DNA of 64,000 bases from Smaragdicoccus niigatensis DSM 44881 = NBRC 103563 (GTDB taxonomy: Bacteria; Actinomycetota; Actinomycetes; Mycobacteriales; Mycobacteriaceae): contig NZ_AQXZ01000014.1 of NCBI RefSeq assembly GCF_000380645.1, forward strand, positions 186,001 through 250,000. Reading direction: 5' to 3'. This document shows positions 59,045 to 64,000 of this stretch, piece by piece. A program made the translations under genes and the position numbers. The notes below the pieces were generated by a model. That model saw only the letters and a list, made by a program, of their open reading frames with translations. It did no database searches and was not told the origin of the DNA. The stretch's first letter is position 1; each line of letters begins with the position of its first letter.

Positions 59045-60028
59045 GTGCGCCGAATTCCAGTCATCGCTCTGACGGGATACCTCGGAGCTGGCAAAACGAG
59101 CCTGTTGAACCACGTCCTCCGCACGCCCGCCGCGCGAATCGGTGTGGTGATCAACGACTTCGGTGAGATCAACGTCGACGCTGGACTCGTGACCGGTCAG
59201 GTTGATGAGCCGGCGTCGATTTCGGGTGGCTGCATCTGCTGCCTCGACGACGAGGGCGGCCTCGACAAAGCTCTCGAGAAGCTCGCGAGTCCCAAGCTCG
59301 GGCTGGACGCGATCATCGTCGAGGCGAGCGGTCTCGCCGACCCGGTCGCGCTGCAGCGGATCATCGGCTTCAGCGGGGTTTCGGGCGTGCGGCCGGGTGG
59401 AGTGGTCGATGTCGTCGATGCGGTTAACCACTTCGACACGGTTGATCGCGACCCGCTGCCGCCCCTTCGATATGCCGCATCGTCACTGGTCGTAGTGAAC
59501 AAGCTCGACCAGGTGATCGATCCGGAGGCAGTGGTGTCTCGCGTCGAAGGCCGGGTCCGTGAGCGCAATCCCGGCGTGTACGTGACCGGTGCGGTTGGGG
59601 GCCGGATCGATCCCAAGCTGCTGTTCGATGTCAGCGGCGAGGAGGAGTCGGGCCAGCTGTCGTTTCGGGAACTGCTTGCCGACGTCGAGCATCCGCATGA
59701 TCATGTGCATGCTTCGTCGGTCAGCGTTTCAAGCTCAGGTGCTGTCGACCCGGACGCCTTGATCGAGTTTCTCGAGAAGCCGCCGGCCGGTGTGTATCGG
59801 ATCAAAGGCCAGGTCAATGTTGGTGGGCGACGGTATGTCGTGAACGTCGTCGGGGCGTCGATTCACATTGCCGCTGCGCGGGGCAAGGGCGGACCGAATC
59901 AGCTGGTGGCGATCGGGATGGGGATCGACGTCGAGGTCGTTCGGTCTGCGGTCGAAGCCGCTCTGGCCCAGTCCGAGGAGCCGGGCGATGGCCGAGTGTT
60001 CGGTCGTTACGTGCGCGCGAGCGCGTAG
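59045..60028 (+). CDS. CobW/COG0523 family GTPase (zinc metallochaperone-like)
   Basis: The 327-aa protein starts at GTG 59045, 13 nt after the dehydrogenase. G1 is LTGYLGAGKTSLLNH, then NDFGEINVD, the metal motif GGCICCLDDE (CxCC) and NKLD (G4). A His-rich stretch HPHDHVHASS precedes the CobW C-terminal domain. COG0523 proteins insert or deliver Zn, Fe or Co. A zinc-delivery role is typical, but no Zur box was found upstream. Confidence 0.92.
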   Translation: MRRIPVIALTGYLGAGKTSLLNHVLRTPAARIGVVINDFGEINVDAGLVTGQVDEPASISGGCICCLDDEGGLDKALEKLASPKLGLDAIIVEASGLADPVALQRIIGFSGVSGVRPGGVVDVVDAVNHFDTVDRDPLPPLRYAASSLVVVNKLDQVIDPEAVVSRVEGRVRERNPGVYVTGAVGGRIDPKLLFDVSGEEESGQLSFRELLADVEHPHDHVHASSVSVSSSGAVDPDALIEFLEKPPAGVYRIKGQVNVGGRRYVVNVVGASIHIAAARGKGGPNQLVAIGMGIDVEVVRSAVEAALAQSEEPGDGRVFGRYVRASA

Positions 60029-60119
60029 GCGCGCACATTGGCATAAATGATCTTTGATATTCAGAATTGTGATGTCCGTCGCATATGTGATTGCCGCCGC
60101 AATTCGGGTGAATAATGTT

Positions 60120-60172
60120 CCGGTTTTACAAACCGGTCGGTAATGTCCAGTTCATCGCGAATTTAGATTCGC
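60120..60172 (+). promoter_or_regulatory. hairpin-rich leader of the acyltransferase gene
   Basis: CCGGTTT-TAC-AAACCGG (60120-60136) and GCGAAT-TTAG-ATTCGC (60157-60172) are two perfect hairpins in the AT-richer 181-bp gap before the acyltransferase. They could form a 5' regulatory RNA or a terminator/antiterminator switch. No T tract follows either hairpin. Confidence 0.4.
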
Positions 60173-60209
60173 CGGATTTTGATAATTGGACTTGCAGGAG
60201 TTGATCTGA

Positions 60210-61301
60210 ATGCGCTCGGAGTTGAGCGTCAGCGCGGCGGAGGTTTCGCCGCAGCACAACGACCACCTCGCGAGCGCGATCACCGCGCCGAAGGCTCCCA
60301 AGCAGCGTGTTGCCTGGGTTGACATCGCCAAAGGTATGACGATCGTGCTGGTCGTTCTGCTTCACTCCACCGACATGCTGGTCCGCCATGACCTGGTCGC
60401 GCCGTTCTGGGAGTCGATCAACGGCTCCCTGCAGCCGATCCGCATGCCGCTCTTCTTCGTCGCTTCGGGCCTATTCGCGCAGAAGACCATTGCAATGACG
60501 TGGCCGACAATGCTGCGCAGTCGTACCGCACACCTTTTCTACCTTTACCTTTTGTGGACCGTTCTTTTCTTCGTCGTGCACAACATTCTGCCGGCAGAAA
60601 CTCGCCACGACGGGTACGCGCAATTCCAGAGCATCATCACCGGGATTTATGTCCCGAACAGTGCACTGTGGTTCATTTACGGTCTCGCCGTCTTCGGCGT
60701 CGTCGCCAAGCTGCTGCGCAACCAGACCCTCGAGGTCCAGTTCGGGCTGGCGATCGCACTGAACATCACCGCGCAGTACGTCACGATCGTCAACTTCGGT
60801 TGGAACAACCTCGCCGAGTACTTCGTGTACTTCCTCGTCGGCCTGAACTTCCGTGAGATCGTCGTCCGCATCTCGAACTACGACAGCAACCGCTGGATCG
60901 CCGCGAGCGTCGCCGTCTACGTCGCGACCTCGGTGATCTACGGACTGGGACATGCTCACGGTCTCAACGGGCTGAAGATCCTCGTCTCCACTTCGGGTCT
61001 GGTCCTGGGTGTGCTCGTCGCCTCGCGAATGGCTGGTACCTGGATCGGGGACGTCTTCAACTACATCGGCAAGAACACCATCGGCGTCTACCTGATGTTC
61101 GACATCATGATCGCGATCGTGGTCTACGGCTTGATTCAGGTCCCGGACCTCGCCACGATCCCGGGCATCGTCTTCGTCACGCCGCTAGCCGTCGCCCCGG
61201 TGGTCGTTCTCATGGCCCTTGGAACGAAGATGGCCCTCGTGGCTGCCGGTCAGCACTGGCTCTTCGAGCTGCCTGCGAAGCTGCGCGGCACCGCGAAGTA
61301 G
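60210..61301 (+). CDS. acyltransferase 3 family membrane protein
   Basis: The protein has 363 aa from ATG 60210 after AGGAG. A polar N-terminus is followed by about ten helices. The AT3 core has VDIAKGMTIVLVVLLHSTDM, with the catalytic-type His, and PIRMPLFFVASGLFA. These enzymes O-acylate sugars of peptidoglycan or lipoglycans at the membrane. A strong terminator follows. The structured leader may regulate it. Confidence 0.93.
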   Translation: MRSELSVSAAEVSPQHNDHLASAITAPKAPKQRVAWVDIAKGMTIVLVVLLHSTDMLVRHDLVAPFWESINGSLQPIRMPLFFVASGLFAQKTIAMTWPTMLRSRTAHLFYLYLLWTVLFFVVHNILPAETRHDGYAQFQSIITGIYVPNSALWFIYGLAVFGVVAKLLRNQTLEVQFGLAIALNITAQYVTIVNFGWNNLAEYFVYFLVGLNFREIVVRISNYDSNRWIAASVAVYVATSVIYGLGHAHGLNGLKILVSTSGLVLGVLVASRMAGTWIGDVFNYIGKNTIGVYLMFDIMIAIVVYGLIQVPDLATIPGIVFVTPLAVAPVVVLMALGTKMALVAAGQHWLFELPAKLRGTAK

Positions 61302-61313
61302 CGAGCGACAGTT

Positions 61314-61369
61314 CTCTCGAAAATCGGCTTGTACAAACCTCCATTTTTGTACAAGCGGTTTTTTGAGAG
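61314..61369 (+). terminator. strong intrinsic terminator
   Basis: CTCTCGAAAA...GCTTGTACAAA pairs with TTTGTACAAGC...TTTTTTGAGAG in a long stem, with a T run just before the closing arm. It ends the acyltransferase transcription unit. Confidence 0.85.
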
Positions 61370-61459
61370 ACTTGTCGCCCGGCGATCAAGAAAGCGTGAT
61401 CGAAGATATCCGCCGCGCGGGGGATCCGTGGTGGCCGGCGTCAAAGTTAGTCTGACGCC

Positions 61460-62827
61460 ATGGCCCGGTCAGTCGAGGTTCGAGACGTCATGTCTCGACT
61501 CGAAAGCTGGGCTGGTGCCGACTCCGATTGGGAGCGGATTCCGCAGGACCTCGATCGCGTTCGCCGCACCGACTCGATCATCGCGCTGATCTTCGCCCTC
61601 GTCGGCATTCTCGGGATCGAACTCATGCGCTCGATCGACATGCTGTCCGGCATTCCGTACCCCGGCTGGGTTCCGCATTTGGCGGTCATCACCGCAGCGA
61701 TCCCGCTCGCGTTCCGCCGTGTGTACCCGCTGACCATCGCGGGGCTGCTGTCGCTGCACATGCTCGTGACGGGTCTGTCGATGCCGGCGGTCATGTCGTC
61801 GATGCCGCTACAGATCCTGTACTTCTTTGCGCTGTTCACGGGCGTGGCGTGGGCGCGCGATCGCCGGGCGATGGTCATCGTCGTCGGGCTCGTGCTCGTC
61901 GTCATGTTCGGGTGGATCGCCTGGCAGTTCGCGGTCGGGAGCGGCATCGAGGACATCCTGAGCCACAACGGCAAGCAGATTCCGCACCAAGGCCTCTTCG
62001 CGCCGATCGCGGCCTTCATCACGTACACGGTGATGGTCAACATCGTCTACTTCGGGGGCGCAGTGCTCGGTGGGCAGGCTGCGTGGCGTGCCGCTCAGCA
62101 GCGGGCGCGCCTCGTGGAACAGGCCGAGACGATCGAGCGGCAGTCCGAGGACCTCCAACGTCAGGCCGTCGTGGAGGAGCGCCTGCGGATCGCGCGTGAA
62201 TTGCACGATGTTGTCGCCCACCACGTGTCGGTGATCGGCGTCCAGGCCTCGGCCGCGCAGCGGATGCTGCGCCGCGACCCGGACATCGCGGAGGCGTCGC
62301 TGCGCTCGATCGAGACCTCGTCGCGCGACGCCGTGACCCAGATGCGCGGACTGCTCGGGACGCTGCGGTCTTCCGACCCGGTCGACGCGAACGACCGTGC
62401 GCCCGAACCAAACCTTCCCGACGTGCGCGGGCTGGTCGACGAAGTACGCGATACCGGCTTCGACGTCACGCTCGACGTCGTCGAGGACGAACCTGGTGCA
62501 CTTTCCGCGGTATCCGCACCGATCGGACTCTCGTTGTACCGGACCGTTCAAGAAGCGCTGGCGAACGTGCGCCGGCATTCGACCGCTACCAAAGCGCACG
62601 TCTCGGTCCGGGTGTCGCATGCCCCGCAACCACGGTTCGCGAACGGATATGCCGAGGTCGAAGTGGTCGACGACGGTCGCCCACGGCCGGGAACCTCCGG
62701 CTCCGGACTCGGCCTTCTCGGTGTCCGGGAACGACTGTCGACGCACGGTGGAGTCAGCGAGATCGGACCACGAGTGACCGGCGGCTATCGAGTTCGGGTG
62801 CGCCTTCCGTTGGGAGAATCGAAATGA
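61460..62827 (+). CDS. two-component sensor histidine kinase (NarX/LnrJ-like)
   Basis: The 455-aa protein has a DUF-type sensor with about six helices (residues 35-200), a coiled coil, then HisKA_3 with IARELHDVVAHHVSVIGVQ holding the phospho-His, and HATPase_c with VQEALANVRRHS and GSGLGLLGVRERL. The 4-nt ATGA overlap couples it to the response regulator. The order HK-RR-ABC is that of linearmycin-type (LnrJKL) lipid/antibiotic sensing systems. Confidence 0.92.
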   Translation: MARSVEVRDVMSRLESWAGADSDWERIPQDLDRVRRTDSIIALIFALVGILGIELMRSIDMLSGIPYPGWVPHLAVITAAIPLAFRRVYPLTIAGLLSLHMLVTGLSMPAVMSSMPLQILYFFALFTGVAWARDRRAMVIVVGLVLVVMFGWIAWQFAVGSGIEDILSHNGKQIPHQGLFAPIAAFITYTVMVNIVYFGGAVLGGQAAWRAAQQRARLVEQAETIERQSEDLQRQAVVEERLRIARELHDVVAHHVSVIGVQASAAQRMLRRDPDIAEASLRSIETSSRDAVTQMRGLLGTLRSSDPVDANDRAPEPNLPDVRGLVDEVRDTGFDVTLDVVEDEPGALSAVSAPIGLSLYRTVQEALANVRRHSTATKAHVSVRVSHAPQPRFANGYAEVEVVDDGRPRPGTSGSGLGLLGVRERLSTHGGVSEIGPRVTGGYRVRVRLPLGESK

Positions 62828-63495
62828 TCCGGGTCGTACTGGTCGACGACCAGGCGCTCATCCGGTCTGGATTTGCACTGATTCTCGGTGTCGAGGACGA
62901 CATCGAGGTTGTGGGGGAAGCGGCGAACGGCCGCGAGGCCATCGACCTGACGCGAAATCAGAGACCTGACGTCGTCCTCATGGACGTTCAGATGCCGATC
63001 CTCGACGGCATCGCCGCGACCCGGGAGATCGTCATGTCGACCGAAGCGCGGGTGCTCATCCTCACGACGTTCGACCGCGACGACTACGTTTTCGACGGTC
63101 TAGCCGCCGGTGCGAGCGGGTTCCTCCTCAAGAACTCCGAAGCCGACCATCTCATCCATGCCGTCCGCACGGTCGCGGCCGGCAACGCGCTGCTCGCGCC
63201 CGAGGTCACCCGGCGGGTGATCTCCCGCATGGCCGCGAAACAGTCGGCGCCACAGTCAGATCCGCGCATTGAAACCCTGACGCCGCGCGAGCTGGAAGTC
63301 GTGCGACTCGTCGGACGAGGTTGGTCGAACGCGGAGATCGCGGCGCACCTCGTCCTCGGGGAAGCCACGGTCAAAACGCATCTGTCGAATGCCTTCGCCA
63401 AACTGCACCTTCGGGACCGAGTCCAGGCGGTCGTGTTCGCCTACGAAGCCGGACTCATCCTCGCGGGGGAAGCCGACCTCGACGGCCACGGCTGA
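62824..63495 (+). CDS. NarL/LuxR family response regulator
   Basis: The 223-aa protein has a receiver domain with Asp pair in VVLVDDQALIRSG and phospho-Asp in PDVVLMDVQMPILDG, and a LuxR HTH with LTPRELEVVRLVGRGWSNAE and GEATVKTHLSNAFAKL. It overlaps the kinase stop by 4 nt. It probably activates the ABC transporter genes that begin 54 nt downstream. Confidence 0.95.
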   Translation: MIRVVLVDDQALIRSGFALILGVEDDIEVVGEAANGREAIDLTRNQRPDVVLMDVQMPILDGIAATREIVMSTEARVLILTTFDRDDYVFDGLAAGASGFLLKNSEADHLIHAVRTVAAGNALLAPEVTRRVISRMAAKQSAPQSDPRIETLTPRELEVVRLVGRGWSNAEIAAHLVLGEATVKTHLSNAFAKLHLRDRVQAVVFAYEAGLILAGEADLDGHG

Positions 63496-63548
63496 TCTCC
63501 ACCGCGCGTCGGATCCGCGTGCGCCGCGACGCCCATACGGTGGAGATC

Positions 63549-64000
63549 ATGAAGCACAGCAAAGAGCGCGGCGGCGACCTCGAATTGCGGCATCTGACGC
63601 GAACGTTCGGTGAGGTCCGGGCCGTCGATGACGTCAGCTTCACCGTCTCGAGCGGTCTGCTGACCGGGTTCGTCGGTGGCAACGGGGCCGGCAAGACAAC
63701 GACGATGCGCATGGCCATGGGCGTTCTCGCGCCGACGAGCGGTGAAGTGCACTGGCAGGGTCATCCGATCACCGGACTCGATCGCCGCACCTTCGGCTAC
63801 ATGCCGGAGGAGCGCGGGCTCTACCCGAAGCAGCCGGTTCTCGATCAGCTCATCTACCTGGCCCGACTCCGTGGAATGAGCACGTCGGCGGCCCGGAAAT
63901 CGGTTCTCGACCACCTCGAGCGCCTCGGTCTGGCCGAGCGTGCGAAGGACCACGTCGAGAAGCTGTCGCTCGGAAACCAGCAGCGGGTGCAGATCATCGC
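63549..64000 (+). CDS. ABC transporter ATP-binding protein, partial (runs off window end)
   Basis: The frame opens at ATG 63549 and continues to the window edge (150 codons seen). Visible features are LRHLTRTFGEVRAVDDVSF, Walker A GGNGAGKTTTMRMAMGV, the Q-loop region YMPEERGLYPKQPV, and signature LSLGNQQRVQII. This pattern fits the NatA/LnrL-type exporter ATPase. Together with the upstream HK-RR pair it looks like a Lnr-like detoxification module. The membrane subunits would be beyond the window. Confidence 0.9.
   Translation, partial: MKHSKERGGDLELRHLTRTFGEVRAVDDVSFTVSSGLLTGFVGGNGAGKTTTMRMAMGVLAPTSGEVHWQGHPITGLDRRTFGYMPEERGLYPKQPVLDQLIYLARLRGMSTSAARKSVLDHLERLGLAERAKDHVEKLSLGNQQRVQII

Noticed and set aside
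1-64000. CRISPR arrays, prophage, IS elements, tRNA and rRNA genes
   Set aside because: I looked for regular repeats, transposase motifs, terminal inverted repeats, T-arm GGTTCGA-type sequences and rRNA signatures and saw none.

Overview
The window is high-GC actinobacterial chromosome (roughly 62-65% GC by eye). It reads as a member of the Mycobacteriales outside Mycobacterium itself (Nocardia/Rhodococcus/Gordonia-like); the genus cannot be fixed from the sequence alone. The strongest evidence is the order DUF5318 - ponA - GT87 - rpsF - ssb - rpsR - rplI - dnaB at 0.6-9.6 kb, which matches the origin-proximal Rv0049-Rv0058 block of M. tuberculosis. I see no prophage, insertion sequence, CRISPR array, tRNA or rRNA.

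Layout. 0-10 kb: two DUF1707 membrane-anchored proteins, then the conserved cell-wall/ribosome/replication block. A class A PBP is followed by two convergent GT87 glycosyltransferases that overlap at their 3' ends, the S6-SSB-S18-L9 operon with a structured leader, a strong terminator, a small DnaA-box cluster, dnaB without an intein, and a cold-shock gene. 10-24 kb: accessory metabolism, with alpha/beta hydrolases, a cutinase-like secreted protein, an amidohydrolase-TetR operon facing a 3-hydroxyacyl-CoA dehydrogenase, Rossmann oxidoreductases, a CPBP protease, two DUF5995 exported paralogues and a PIG-L deacetylase. 24-30 kb: a tight cluster of a biuret-hydrolase-like cysteine hydrolase, a complete BMP-type ABC importer and a divergent GntR regulator with twin candidate operators. 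30-36 kb: two redox-regulated divergent pairs, SoxR facing SDR-QueA-like and an RsrR-like Rrf2 protein facing an NmrA-like protein, with a beta-propeller lipoprotein and a membrane protein between them.

36-40 kb holds the most unusual structure. It is a tandem duplication of a two-gene cassette (MTB12-like lipoprotein plus a polytopic membrane protein with a YGFVRRGL motif), and each copy is preceded by the same ~31-nt element. 40-49 kb: an epoxide-hydrolase-like protein with Asn at the nucleophile position, a BacA-type ABC transporter, a truncated globin, and a TetR gene surrounded by three copies of TAGACC-N4-GGTCTA that appear to join it to a ferredoxin and a two-thioesterase operon. A PadR-DUF1707 pair and a TetR-DUF1272-hydrolase unit around a 25-bp perfect palindrome follow. 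49-64 kb: a membrane Ser/Thr kinase (DFN instead of DFG) divergent from an FHA-HTH protein, an MMPL exporter, an Acg-like nitroreductase, a WYL regulator facing a DinB-VOC fusion, an acyl-CoA dehydrogenase that looks leaderless, a COG0523 GTPase, an acyltransferase with a hairpin-rich leader, and a two-component system with the start of its ABC transporter.

Functional theme: envelope building and remodelling (PBP, GT87, lipoproteins, MMPL, acyltransferase), redox-sensing regulators each paired with their target gene, and small regulator-target modules whose operators are readable as palindromes. All functions are inferred from motifs and gene order; no database search was run.
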